A stretch of 64,000 bases of DNA from Streptomyces sp. NBC_01016 (GCF_026341035.1 NZ_JAPEOQ010000002.1:2604001-2668000), one strand, 5' to 3'. Positions 41,892 through 51,076 are shown, counted from the stretch's first letter. A program made the numbers and translations. The notes: a model not told the origin generated them from the sequence alone.

Positions 41892-43268
41892 ATGTCCATA
41901 CACCCCAACGATGTGGCGGGACAGTACAGGCCGGCCGTCGTCAACAAGATCAAGATCCGTCTCGTGCCGTTCCTGGCACTCCTCTACGTCATCGCCTTCA
42001 TCGACCGGGCCAACGTCGGCTACGCGGCGCTGGAGATGAACGCCGACCTCGGCATCACGTCCACCCAATTCGGCCTGATCGCAGGCCTGTTCTCGATCGG
42101 CTACTTCGTCTTCGAAGTGCCGAGCAACATGCTCATGCGCAAGGTCGGCGCCCGCCGCTGGATCGCCCGCATCCTGGTCAGCTGGGGCGCCGTCGCCGTC
42201 GCGACCGGGTTCGTCCACAACTTCACGCAGCTCGCCGCCGTCCGTGTCATCCTCGGGATCGCCGAAGCGGGATTCTTCCCCTGCGTCATCCTCTACCTCA
42301 GCCAGTGGTTCCCGGAGCGCGAACGGGCCCGCGTAGTGGCGCAGTTCATGGTGGCCCTGCCCGTCGCCACGCTCATCGCCGGCCCGCTGTCCGGCCTCAT
42401 CCTGGACCACGTGCACTGGCTTGGTGTGTCCAGCTGGCGGTGGGTGTTCATCCTCGAAGGTGTGCCGGCCGTCCTGCTCGGCCTGGCGACGCTGTTCCTC
42501 CTCACCGACTCCCCGCAGTCCGCACGCTGGCTGACGGCCGACGAGAAGCAGTGGCTCAGCCGCACACTGGAAGCGGAGAACGCGGCCAAGGAAGCCCGGC
42601 ACCGCCAAGTCGGCTTCTGGCGCAGCCTGGCGGGCTGGCGCACCCTCGCCCTGGCGCTGATCTACTACAGCAAGTCCGTCGCCATCTACGTCCTGGCCTT
42701 CTTCACCCCGCAGATCGTCAACGGGTTGCAGGACAGCCTCAGCAACACCTCCGTCGGCCTGCTCAGCGCCCTGCCCTACGCCGTGGCGGCCGTGTTCATG
42801 GTCTGGTGGGCCCGACGCTCGGACCGGCTGCGGGAACGCCGCTGGCACGTGGCCATTCCGCTGTTCATCGCCGCCGCGGGCCTGTGCGCCATGGTCCTGG
42901 TGGAGGACAGCCTCGTACTGTCCCTGCTGCTGCTCACCGTGATCACGGTGGCCGTGTACGCGACCTACGGACCGTTCTGGTCGCTGCCCTCGCTGTTCAT
43001 GACCGGATCGGCGGCCGCCGTCGGCATGGCCTCGATCAACTCCATCGCCAACCTCGGCGGCTTCGTGGGCCCCTACGGGTTCGGCGCCCTGGAGAGCGCC
43101 ACCGGCAGCATCTACACCGGCCTGGCCATCGTCGCCGCCGTCCTCGTCGTCTCCGGCCTGCTCGTCGTACGCCTCCGGTTCGTCCGCGAGGCCGAAGCAA
43201 CCGTCCGCTCGGCATCCGCGCCCGACCGGACCGGCCTGCCCAAGGCCACTGTGCACGACGTCGCCTGA
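41892..43268 (+). CDS. MFS transporter, anion:cation symporter (ACS) type
   Basis: A 458-residue permease with 12 helices. KIRLVPFLALLYVIAFIDRA, NVGYAALEMNADLGI and YFVFEVPSNMLMRKVGARRW are hallmark stretches of the ACS group that imports organic anions such as tartrate, phthalate and galactonate. It lies between the dehydrogenase and RraA genes and probably brings in their substrate. CCGGAGAG precedes the ATG. Confidence 0.9.
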   Translation: MSIHPNDVAGQYRPAVVNKIKIRLVPFLALLYVIAFIDRANVGYAALEMNADLGITSTQFGLIAGLFSIGYFVFEVPSNMLMRKVGARRWIARILVSWGAVAVATGFVHNFTQLAAVRVILGIAEAGFFPCVILYLSQWFPERERARVVAQFMVALPVATLIAGPLSGLILDHVHWLGVSSWRWVFILEGVPAVLLGLATLFLLTDSPQSARWLTADEKQWLSRTLEAENAAKEARHRQVGFWRSLAGWRTLALALIYYSKSVAIYVLAFFTPQIVNGLQDSLSNTSVGLLSALPYAVAAVFMVWWARRSDRLRERRWHVAIPLFIAAAGLCAMVLVEDSLVLSLLLLTVITVAVYATYGPFWSLPSLFMTGSAAAVGMASINSIANLGGFVGPYGFGALESATGSIYTGLAIVAAVLVVSGLLVVRLRFVREAEATVRSASAPDRTGLPKATVHDVA

Positions 43269-43297
43269 CCATCCATCAGTAACGAAACGGAAGATCC

Positions 43298-43951
43298 ATG
43301 TCCCTCACGCAAACAGTCCGCACGCAAACAGTCCGCCCTGACCAGAACACTCTCGACCGGCTCGGAGAACTGGGAGCGGCCACGGTCTACGAGGCCAACG
43401 GCCAGTGCGGAGCCTTCGACGCCGGCCTCAAGCCCCTGGACCCCTCCCGCACCCTGGTCGGCACCGCGGTGACGCTCGACCTGCCGCCCGCCGACAACTG
43501 GTACATCCACCTCGCCCTCCTGGAAGCCGGCCCCGGCGACGTCCTCGTCGTGGACGCCAAGGGGTACCTCGAAGCCGGACCCTGGGGCGACGTGCTGACC
43601 TGCGCCGCCCAGGAGCGCGGCCTGGCCGGGCTGGTCATCGACGGAGCCGTCCGCGACAGCCGGGACATCATCGCCAGCGGCTTCCCCGTCTTCACCCGCG
43701 GCCTGTCGATCAAGGGAACGAGCAAGGCGGTGCCCGGCCGGATCAACGTGCCCGTCCGCGTCGGCGGGGTCCGCGTCGAGCCCGGTGACATCATCCTCGG
43801 TGACGCCGACGGCCTCGTCCGTGTCCCCGCCCACCAGACGGACGAAGCCCTTGCCGCCTCCGAGGCCAGGGCCGCGAAGGAAGCCGGCTTCCGCGACCGC
43901 ATCCGCACCGGCGCGAGCACACTGGACCTCCTCGGGCTCCCGCGGCCCTGA
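43298..43951 (+). CDS. RraA-family protein (HMG/CHA aldolase-like)
   Basis: A 217-residue RraA-like protein. GLVIDGAVRDSRDIIASGFP holds the Arg-Asp pair, and VEPGDIILGDADGLVRVP the Mg-binding Asp and the DADG turn. Members cleave 4-hydroxy-4-methyl-2-oxoglutarate or 4-carboxy-4-hydroxy-2-oxoadipate or decarboxylate oxaloacetate. It is the stand-alone counterpart of the C-terminal half of the fusion at 39279. The first codons contain a 15-bp direct duplication (TQTVRTQTVR). Confidence 0.87.
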   Translation: MSLTQTVRTQTVRPDQNTLDRLGELGAATVYEANGQCGAFDAGLKPLDPSRTLVGTAVTLDLPPADNWYIHLALLEAGPGDVLVVDAKGYLEAGPWGDVLTCAAQERGLAGLVIDGAVRDSRDIIASGFPVFTRGLSIKGTSKAVPGRINVPVRVGGVRVEPGDIILGDADGLVRVPAHQTDEALAASEARAAKEAGFRDRIRTGASTLDLLGLPRP

Positions 43952-44021
43952 CCAGTACGGGACGGTGATCCAGTCGACTAGGCTTGCCGGGGTCCACAAC
44001 GGTTGAAGGAGGCGGGTGGAG

Positions 44022-44699
44022 ATGGGACGACCGGCTGATGCCATCTATCTCGCGCTGAAGTCCGCCATCCAGACCGGACAGTTGGCCCCCGGCGCCCACC
44101 TCGTCGAGGACACCCTCCGCGAGCAGTACCAGGTGAGCCGCACCCCGGTCCGCAACGCGCTGCGGCGGCTCAGCGACGAGGGCCTGGTCACCATCGAGGC
44201 CAACCGCGGCGCCTTCGTCGCCTCCTGGACCAGCGACGATGCCGCCGAAGTCATGGCGATCCGAGCCATGCTGGAACCCTACGCGGCGCAACTCGCCGCC
44301 CAGCGTCGCACCAGCGGACAGCTCGACCAGCTGATCAAGCTGTGCGACGCGATGGAGGCCTGCGAGCGGATCCGAGGCGACCGCTTCCGCGACGAACTCG
44401 CCCGCCAGAACCACGAGTTGCACCAGCTCGTACTGGAATGCGCGGCCTCCCCGCGGCTGTACAACATCGCCGCGAACCTGACCCGCGCCCCCCTCATGCT
44501 CGGCTCGTTCCAGTTCTACGACGACCTGCAACTCCAGCGGAGCCTTCAGGACCACCGGCAACTGGTCACCGCGATCGCGGCGCACGACAGCGCCACGGCC
44601 CGCGCCGTCATGGAAGCGCACCTGCGGCTGTCCTACATGGCACTGACCGCGTCACCCCAGCCCACCAACGCTCCTGGAACGTCGTCGGACGATACCTGA
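44022..44699 (+). CDS. GntR-family (FCD) transcriptional regulator
   Basis: A 225-residue regulator. The winged helix is LVEDTLREQYQVSRTPVRNA and LRRLSDEGLVTIEANRGAFV; the FCD effector domain follows from about residue 80, with its metal-ligand positions in RQNHELHQLVLECA. AAGGAGG lies 9 bases before ATG 44022; a GTG 6 bases upstream is less well spaced. It closes the plus-strand arm of the catabolic island and may give it substrate-specific control in addition to IclR. Confidence 0.9.
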   Translation: MGRPADAIYLALKSAIQTGQLAPGAHLVEDTLREQYQVSRTPVRNALRRLSDEGLVTIEANRGAFVASWTSDDAAEVMAIRAMLEPYAAQLAAQRRTSGQLDQLIKLCDAMEACERIRGDRFRDELARQNHELHQLVLECAASPRLYNIAANLTRAPLMLGSFQFYDDLQLQRSLQDHRQLVTAIAAHDSATARAVMEAHLRLSYMALTASPQPTNAPGTSSDDT

Positions 44700-44820
44700 G
44701 ACCGGGGTCGCTATCAGGCGCGCGGCGCCGAGTCGTACGACCAGAGCTCGTGCTGGAATCGTCCGGGCGACATGACCTCCTGGGCCTCCTTCGGGCGCCG
44801 GACGACGTCGCAGCGGCGCT

Positions 44821-44848
44821 GAGGACCCCGGCCGTGGCCGGGGTCCTC
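44821..44848. terminator. Bidirectional terminator hairpin
   Basis: GAGGACCCCGGCC and GGCCGGGGTCCTC form a perfect 13-bp stem around GT, between the convergent gntR and ABC permease genes. Confidence 0.75.
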
Positions 44849-44878
44849 CGGAGTGCGCGAACAAGGGGCGTGGATCGG

Positions 44879-45727
44879 TCAGTTGGTGTCGCGGCGGTGC
44901 AGCAGGAAGGTTCCGATGATCAGGGCGACCACCGCGTAACCGCCGAAGACGAGTGCGTCCTGGGTCCGGGTGAGGGCGACGGCGACGGATTCAGCGGTGG
45001 CCGTGTCGGAGTCGATGGCCAGGAGTGCGTCGCCTGCGATGAAGGGCAGGAAGCGGGAGATCTGCGGCGACATGAAGAGGTTGAGGAGGTTCTCGACGAC
45101 GAAGCCCCAGACCAGGAGCCCGGAGATCGCTGCGGCACCATGGCGGACGATCATGCCGATGCCCAGGCCGAGTACGGCGGCGAGCGCGGTGTACAACAGC
45201 GCCCACAGCGTGGTCACGGCCATGCCCGAGGTGTCACCCAGGTCGAGGCCGCTGACGAGCGCGCCACCGAGGCCTGCGGCCATCCCTGCCGCGCCGAGCA
45301 CCAGACCGTACGCGGCCGCGGTGACCGTCTTGGCCAGTGCGACGACCCAGCGCGCCGGCTGCGCGGTCAGGGTGGCCGACAGGGTGCCGTGCTGTGCCTC
45401 GGAGGTGAAGAGGAGTACGCCGGCGACGGAGGCCACGACGGCTGTCAGCACGGTCGAGTAGGTGAAGACCTCGGTCGCCGTCAGTACCTCGTCGGTGACG
45501 AACGTCGCGACCGCCCAGGAGACGAAGGCGCCGACCAGGGTGGTGAGGGCGAGGACGGCCTGGTGGGAACGGAGCGAGGAGACCTTGAGCCACTCGCTCC
45601 TCAGGACGGCAGGGACCGCCCGGATGTTGTCGCCGGGTGATCGGGCGCCGGGACTCCGGTGTTCCTTCGGTACGACGGAGGTGGTGTCGAGCGACGGCGG
45701 GTTCGTGGTCACAGGTGTGTAGGTCAT
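44879..45727 (-). CDS. ABC-2 type exporter permease
   Basis: A 282-residue permease with six hydrophobic segments and a polar N-terminal tail. SEWLKVSSLRSHQAVLALTT and LLFTSEAQHGTLSATLTAQP mirror the intact permease at 32443 (YEWIKFRSVRS, GEYSSGTIRTT). It lies 70 bp downstream of an ATPase gene that is frameshifted, so the exporter may be non-functional unless another ATPase substitutes. Confidence 0.85.
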   Translation of the reverse strand: MTYTPVTTNPPSLDTTSVVPKEHRSPGARSPGDNIRAVPAVLRSEWLKVSSLRSHQAVLALTTLVGAFVSWAVATFVTDEVLTATEVFTYSTVLTAVVASVAGVLLFTSEAQHGTLSATLTAQPARWVVALAKTVTAAAYGLVLGAAGMAAGLGGALVSGLDLGDTSGMAVTTLWALLYTALAAVLGLGIGMIVRHGAAAISGLLVWGFVVENLLNLFMSPQISRFLPFIAGDALLAIDSDTATAESVAVALTRTQDALVFGGYAVVALIIGTFLLHRRDTN

Positions 45728-45797
45728 CGGTTCGTCCCTTGTTCGGGTGGCGAGTTGGTGGGTGGTGGGTGCGTGGCGGGGGAGAGGGGCGTGCGGT

Positions 45798-47028
45798 TTA
45801 CGCGGCGGCGAACTCGGCCGAGGCCTTGGTCATGTCGAGCAGGCGGTCCTCGAGCGAGGTGGTGATCTCGGTGATCTCCACCACGCGGACGTGATGGTCG
45901 TACGCGATCTGGGACACGGCGGCCTTGGTGGTTCCGTGGACGAGCAGCCGGTCCCCGGTGGCCTCCGCGACGATGTGCTGTTCGGCCAACAGTCGTACGA
46001 GCTCGTCCGGTTGATGTGTCTCCACGACGACCCGGCTCTCGCCCCGCTCCAGGATCGAGGCGACCGACTCGGCGGCCAGCAGCCTCCCGCCGCCGATCAC
46101 GATGAGGTCGTCGGCGAACATGCTCAGCTCGCTGATGACGTGGCTGGAGACGAAGACCGTGCCGCCCCGGCCCGCGAAGTCGGTGAGGAAGGTGCGCAGC
46201 CAGCGGATGCCGTCGGGGTCCAGGCCGTTGGACGTCGAGCAGCAGTACCTGCGGGTCACCGAGGAGGGCCCCGGCCAGGGCGAGACGCTGGCGCATGCCG
46301 AGGGAGAAGCCGCCCGCGCGCTGGCCCGCCGCCGTTTCGAGGCCGACCGCGACGAGCACCTCGTCAACCCGCGCTGCGGGGATTCCGCTGATGGCCGCCA
46401 TGGCCCGCAGGTGGTTGCGGGCCGTGCGGCCGGGGTGCATGGAGCGCGTTTCCAGTACCGCGCCGACGACGGTCGCGGGGTGCTTGAGGTCGGTGTAGTG
46501 GATGCCGTCGTAGCGGACGTCACCGGTGTCGGGCCGGGTCAGGCCGACCATGACGCGCATCGTGGTGGACTTCCCGGCGCCGTTGGGGCCGACGAATCCG
46601 GTGACGCGGCCGGCCTGGACGCCGAACGTCATGTCCTGGACGGCGGCGCGTTTGCCGTAGTGCTTGGTGACGCCCGAGACAGTGATCATGGGAGAGCTCC
46701 GTACGTGGGAGTGGTGGGAGTCGTGTGAGTGCTGTGAGTCGTACGGGTCGTGCAAGGCGTGGGAGTCGTGTGAGAGGAGCGGGGAGACGGACACGACCCC
46801 GGCGTTGAACGACGTCAAGTGGGCGAGGACTCCGTGCAGATGGGCCGGGTCGGTGATGTCACCGACGAGGCGGGTGAGGCCGGCGTCCGTGTGATCGACG
46901 ACGAAGTCGTCCAGGAGCGGCCGCAGGAGCCGAGGGCCGGCCCGGCCCCGGATGACGATCTCGTACGTGCTCTGCGGGGTCGTGTTCTGTGGGGTCGAAC
47001 TCTGCGGGGTCGTACTCTGCTGGGTCAT
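45798..47028 (-). pseudogene. ABC exporter ATPase disrupted by frameshift at Walker B; N-terminal extra domain
   Basis: The first part, in one frame from ATG 47028, has a 65-residue domain (TYEIVIRGRAGPRLLRPLLD, then GDITDPAHLHGVLAHLTSFN), then a His/Ser/Asp-rich linker and the ATPase start MITVSGVTKHYGKRAAVQDM (an internal ATG at 46689). Walker A GPNGAGKST and signature FSLGMRQR are intact. At about 46230-46233 the frame reads LLLDVQ, where the paralogue has LILDEPVNGLD; NGLDPDGIRWLRTFLTDF resumes in another frame and runs to 45798. Four bases stand where nine are expected, so five are missing, removing the Walker B Glu. Lost gene function or a base-call error are the options. Confidence 0.75.
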
Positions 47029-47116
47029 GTCCTGAGCATCGCGACGAGCGGCATGAGATCGCCTCGTCCGGTTCGCCACCCCACCCGGGTGAGGTGGTGG
47101 CAGTAGGCTCGGTGAG

Positions 47117-49336
47117 GTGACCGTCCCACGGGAAATGGGCTTGGCAGCAACGAAGTTGAGGCCGCCTGTGCCGCCCCGGCACCTCGTGCGGCGCTCCCGT
47201 CTCGATGACATCCTGCGTGCCGGCTGTGCCGATCACATCCGGCTGATCCTGCTCAGCGCCCCGGCAGGATCCGGCAAGTCGACGCTGCTCGCCTCCTGGC
47301 TGGCGGAGCGGCCCGAAGCCGTCGCGTGGCTGCAGGCGGAACCGAGCGATTCGGACCCCGTACGGTTCTGGTCGCACCTGATCGCGGCGATCGGGCAGGC
47401 GCATCCGGTCGCGGTGAGCGAGCTGACGCCGATCGTGGCCGGTTCCAAGGGGAACGACCTGGTCGTCGTGTCGGCGCTGGTCAATGCGCTGGCGGGGGTG
47501 GCCGGGCCGCTCGTGGTCGTCATCGACGACTACCACCTGATCGACAACCACAGTGTCCAGGCAGGCATGGAACGCCTCATCGACCTCTGTCCCCGCCAGG
47601 TCACCGTCGTCCTGTCCACCCGGATCGACCCGCCGTTCCGGCTCGGCCGGCTGCGCGTACGCGACCAGATCGCCGAGATCCGGGGCGCGGACCTCCGTTT
47701 CGACACCGACGAGGCGGCCGGGCTTCTCGGCGCGGCGGGCCGGTCCCTCGACCGCGCCCTTCTCGACCAGCTCTGCGGACGTACGGAAGGCTGGGCGGCC
47801 GCGCTCGTCCTCGCGGGGCTGACCCTCCAACGCGCCGCAGATCCAGGCGCGTTCATCGCTGCGTTCCGCGGCGACGACCACCTCGTGGTCGAGTACCTGC
47901 GGGACGAGTTCCTCGCCGCGGTCGACACGGACGAGCGTCGGCTCCTCCTGGAGACCTCGATCCTCGACCAGCTCAGCGGGGAACTCGTCGACGCCGTGAC
48001 CGGCAACGGCACGGTTACCGGCACCGGCACAGGAAGCGGCGGCGCGAAATGGCTGCGCGAGACCGCTGCCGCCAACCAGCTCCTGATCGGCCTGGACCGC
48101 ACCGGCACCTGGTTCCGCTACCACCACCTGCTGCGGGACCTGCTCCGGCTGGAAGCCCACCAGGAAATCCCTTCACAGATCCCCGCACTTCACGCACGCG
48201 CCGCGGCCTGGTTCACCGCCCAGGGCGACCTCGGCCGGGCCATCGACCACCGCCTCAACGGGGACGACCCGCGCGAGGCTGCCCAACTGATGCTCGTCCA
48301 CGGGCCGCGCCTCCTCGCCGCCGGCCAGACCGACACCCTGCGGTCCTTCCTGGACCGGCTTGGTGACGTGGCGAAGACGCTGACCTGGTGCGCTCTCCTG
48401 TACGGCTGGTGCGAGTACCTGGCCGGCCGCTACTCACCCGCGGAGCGCTGGATCGACGTCATGCACGAGGTCGCGTACGAGGGCTTCGACACCACCCCGG
48501 CGATCTCCCTGCGCATGAACATCGCGCTGGCCCGGGGCGATGTCACCACCGCGATCGACTCGGCCCGCGAAGTCGCCGCCACCGAGGGCCTGTTGGGGTT
48601 CTCCTGCGACCTCGCGACGGCCACCGGAGCGGCCCACGCCTGGGCGGGGCAGGCCGTCGAAGCCCGGCGCATCCTGCGGTTCGCCGCAGAGAAGGCCGCC
48701 GCCGAGGAGTTCCGCACGGCACACGTTCTGGCTCTGGTCTACCTGTCCGTGGTCGCCTTCGACGACGCCTCCACGTCGAGCGCGCGAACCGCCGCCGCCA
48801 CGGCGGTCGACACGGCCGGGCGGTTCGGCCTGGCCGCCTACCACGGCGTCGCCCCCGCCTACGCGATCCGCGCCCGCGCCACCGACGACCCAGCCCACGC
48901 CCGGGCGGACGCCCTGCACGCCCTCGGCCTGGTCCGCCGCTCCTCGACCGACCTGGCCCTCGGCTACGTCCTCACCCTCTGCGGAGACACCCTCGCCGCC
49001 CTCGGTGACCCCTCCGGCCTGCCTCTCCTCGCCGAGGCCCGTTCCGTCCTCTCCGCCTGCCCCGACCCCGGCATCGCCGGCCGCCAGCTGAAGCGGGCCG
49101 CGGCACGCCACGGCCTCGACGACGTCCAACCGGCAGACATCATCGAGCAGTTGACCGGCCGCGAGACCGCCGTCCTGCGCTACCTGCCCGCGAGTCTCTC
49201 GCAACGCGACATCGCGGCAGAACTGTACGTATCGCTCAACACCGTCAAGACCCACTGCCACGCGATCTACCGCAAGCTCGGCGTCAGCGACCGGAAGTCC
49301 GCGATCCAGGCCGCACGAGACCTGCACCTCCTCTGA
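47117..49336 (+). CDS. LAL-type (MalT-like) LuxR transcriptional regulator
   Basis: A 739-residue ATP-dependent regulator. Walker A is SAPAGSGKSTLLASWLAE (about residues 48-65) and Walker B LVVVIDDYHLID. A helical TPR-like region fills the middle, and the LuxR helix-turn-helix is at the end (LPASLSQRDIAAELYVSLNT, VKTHCHAIYRKLGVSDRKSA). A short Thr/Gly repeat (GNGTVTGTGTGSGG, about 295-308) is an unusual insert. The GTG start at 47117 is divergent from the broken ABC ATPase, suggesting it once controlled that exporter; the 88-bp gap would hold both promoters. Confidence 0.88.
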   Translation: MTVPREMGLAATKLRPPVPPRHLVRRSRLDDILRAGCADHIRLILLSAPAGSGKSTLLASWLAERPEAVAWLQAEPSDSDPVRFWSHLIAAIGQAHPVAVSELTPIVAGSKGNDLVVVSALVNALAGVAGPLVVVIDDYHLIDNHSVQAGMERLIDLCPRQVTVVLSTRIDPPFRLGRLRVRDQIAEIRGADLRFDTDEAAGLLGAAGRSLDRALLDQLCGRTEGWAAALVLAGLTLQRAADPGAFIAAFRGDDHLVVEYLRDEFLAAVDTDERRLLLETSILDQLSGELVDAVTGNGTVTGTGTGSGGAKWLRETAAANQLLIGLDRTGTWFRYHHLLRDLLRLEAHQEIPSQIPALHARAAAWFTAQGDLGRAIDHRLNGDDPREAAQLMLVHGPRLLAAGQTDTLRSFLDRLGDVAKTLTWCALLYGWCEYLAGRYSPAERWIDVMHEVAYEGFDTTPAISLRMNIALARGDVTTAIDSAREVAATEGLLGFSCDLATATGAAHAWAGQAVEARRILRFAAEKAAAEEFRTAHVLALVYLSVVAFDDASTSSARTAAATAVDTAGRFGLAAYHGVAPAYAIRARATDDPAHARADALHALGLVRRSSTDLALGYVLTLCGDTLAALGDPSGLPLLAEARSVLSACPDPGIAGRQLKRAAARHGLDDVQPADIIEQLTGRETAVLRYLPASLSQRDIAAELYVSLNTVKTHCHAIYRKLGVSDRKSAIQAARDLHLL

Positions 49337-49444
49337 GTGTGGTCGGGGCTCTGGCGCGAGCGCTGGACGGCTACAGGCCGCCGCGATGCGGGTTCGGCGA
49401 CTGAGGTCGACTTCCTCCCGGCCAGACTCACGAAAATCTGTACT

Positions 49445-49940
49445 GGCCGGGGTAGACATTGGGTGGTGGTGTGGTTATGGTTTCTCTCGTAGCCGAGATC
49501 GAGCAAGCCCGGCAGGGATGAACTGCCGGGGAAGCAGTACCCGTAGTTGCAGTTCGCAGGACGGTGCGGTGGTGGAGTTTCGAAGCCAGGTTTGTTGCAG
49601 GACGGCGACGGGACTGACGACCGGACCGGGTGGCCCGCAGTGATCAGGGGCCGCCGTGAGCAGTACCGCAGTGGCAGTACCAGCAGTAAGTAAGTGTTTG
49701 ATCCCAGAGGGAAGAAACGGAGGAGCCGAGCGCCATCAGGATCGCCCGGGTGGATGTCTTGAGCCCGGGTACCGCAGGACATCGATAGTGAGGTGGTCTC
49801 CGGTCAAGCAACCGCGATCCCCGCATCCCCGACATCTTCCAGGTCGGGTCGGCGGACACAGAAGGCCGGTGCAGTATCAGGGCCGGCAGATGGTGTAGCA
49901 GTTCCTTCGGGGCCCGGGTGCCGTACGGCACCCGGGCCCC
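49445..49940 (+). ncRNA. Long structured non-coding RNA or leader upstream of the BldC-like gene
   Basis: About 500 bases before the BldC-like gene show many inverted repeats: CCCGGCAG/CTGCCGGG (49508-49530), GATGTC/GACATC around two CCCGGG blocks near 49750-49790, GCCGG/CCGGC near 49865-49886, and the final 15-bp hairpin. Repeated GCAGTA and GCAG blocks occur at 49534-49550 and 49659-49690. The GC content is lower and more even than in coding DNA. I do not match it to RNase P RNA, tmRNA, 6S or a known riboswitch. Confidence 0.35.
49909..49940 (+). terminator. Terminator- or attenuator-like hairpin 38 bp before the BldC-like gene
   Basis: GGGGCCCGGGTGCCG and its complement make a perfect 15-bp stem with loop TA. 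It ends the structured leader and could stop or attenuate transcription into the next gene. Confidence 0.6.
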
Positions 49941-49977
49941 TCGACGCGTTCCACACAGAGAACACAGAGAGGTGCAA

Positions 49978-50313
49978 GTGACAGCAGACGACTCGTTCGG
50001 CCGTCTCGACGACGACGACTACCCCGCCTACACCATGGGCCGGGCCACCGAGATACTCGGCACCACCCAGGGCTTCCTCCGCGCCATCGGCGAAGCCCGC
50101 CTCATCACCCCGCTCCGCTCAGAAGGCGGTCACCGCCGCTACTCCCGCTACCAGTTGCGCATCGCCGCCCGCGCCCGCGAACTCGTCGACCAGGGCACCC
50201 CCATCGAAGCCGCCTGCCGCATCATCATCCTCGAGGACCAGCTCGAAGAGGCCCAACGCATCAACGCCGAATACCGCGCCGCCGAAACCAAGAACCCCAA
50301 AACCCCGAGCTGA
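49978..50313 (+). CDS. BldC-like MerR-family helix-turn-helix protein
   Basis: A 111-residue single-domain MerR/BldC-type regulator. The DNA-binding part is YTMGRATEILGTTQGFLRAI and LRSEGGHRRYSRYQLRIAAR (about residues 18-65), followed by a helix (CRIIILEDQLEEAQRINAEY). Like BldC it lacks the long dimerisation/effector tail of classical MerR. The GTG start has AGAGAGGTG upstream. Genes of this kind often stand before cold-shock genes in Streptomyces. Confidence 0.87.
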   Translation: MTADDSFGRLDDDDYPAYTMGRATEILGTTQGFLRAIGEARLITPLRSEGGHRRYSRYQLRIAARARELVDQGTPIEAACRIIILEDQLEEAQRINAEYRAAETKNPKTPS

Positions 50314-50658
50314 GACGCTGCACCACCCAGCCGCAGGCGACAGCTCCTCGTGCGCGTGCTCCGTCTCCGGGTGGATAAATTACCTGCACTCGCGGGACGA
50401 GGGTTTCACGCACCGTGCGGCCAGCGTGTTTACCGCGGCGAACAGAGTGGAATCGTTGACCGTACTCCGGTTGCCGCCAAATGCTACGGTCGACCTCAGT
50501 TGCAGTCATGGTTCCCGCAAACTTCAACGCCCGCGTCGGTATTTTCTGCGGCAGGGCGCGTTTTGTGTTTCCGGTCATTCTCCGGGCGGGACATCATGCC
50601 GGCGACCCGGTGTCCGTGGACCGCGGATTCCGGCGCACTGCGCCAAAGGAGATATGGC
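50314..50658 (+). other. Long leader region of the cold-shock gene
   Basis: 345 bp without a gene. It holds an imperfect inverted repeat GTTGACCGTA/TACGGTCGAC (about 50455-50495), whose left arm includes a TTGACC -35-like hexamer. Long 5' leaders that act as thermosensors are normal for cold-shock genes. Confidence 0.45.
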
Positions 50659-50862
50659 ATGGCATCCGGAACTGTGAAGTGGTTCAACCCGGCCAAGGGT
50701 TTCGGCTTCATCGAGCAGGACGGTGACGGCGCCGACGTGTTCGCCCACTTCTCGAACATCGCCACCCAGGACCTCCATGAGCTACTGGAAGGCCAGAAGG
50801 TCGTCTTCGACATCGCGCAGAACCAGAAGGGCCCGACTGCCGAAAACATCGTCCCTTTCTGA
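50659..50862 (+). CDS. Cold-shock-domain protein
   Basis: A 67-residue CspA-type RNA chaperone. RNP1 is KGFGFIEQD and RNP2 VFAHFSNI; VKWFNPAKG begins the fold. It binds single-stranded RNA or DNA and prevents secondary structure. The ATG is preceded by AAAGGAGAT. Followed at once by a strong terminator, it is monocistronic. Confidence 0.96.
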   Translation: MASGTVKWFNPAKGFGFIEQDGDGADVFAHFSNIATQDLHELLEGQKVVFDIAQNQKGPTAENIVPF

Positions 50863-50890
50863 CGCACAGCTTCTGACGCAGGGCTTCGCA

Positions 50891-50926
50891 GCTGGGGCCC
50901 GTATCCCTCGGGATACGGGCCCCAGC
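50891..50926 (+). terminator. Intrinsic terminator of the cold-shock gene
   Basis: A perfect 17-bp stem (GCTGGGGCCCGTATCCC and complement) with a two-base loop, 28 bases after the stop. Confidence 0.85.
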
Positions 50927-51076
50927 CATGCCCGGAACTCCTTTTCAGGAATACGGGCCTACCGTGCCGGTATCTGCTTTTGCATTCTATTTGACCCCGC
51001 TCTTGAACCCCCTGCCCCTGCACTGGTCTTCCGCTGCGAGAATTCCTTGATATGGCCACCGCCGTCCGCGGTCGGG

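Larger units (their letters stand above)
49337..49977. other. 641-bp gap without a convincing gene
   Basis: Reading frames here have odd composition and no family match. A short frame starting at 49478 would give a 14-residue peptide (MVSLVAEIEQARQG). Most of the region is best explained as the RNA leader described at 49445-49940. Confidence 0.5.

Noticed and set aside
49644..49931. 95-codon minus-strand frame in the leader region
   Set aside because: No family features or ribosome-binding site, and it spans the palindromic hairpin.
49445..49940. RNase P RNA, tmRNA, cobalamin or c-di-AMP riboswitch
   Set aside because: Signature motifs of these RNAs, as I know them, were not found; kept only as an unassigned leader.
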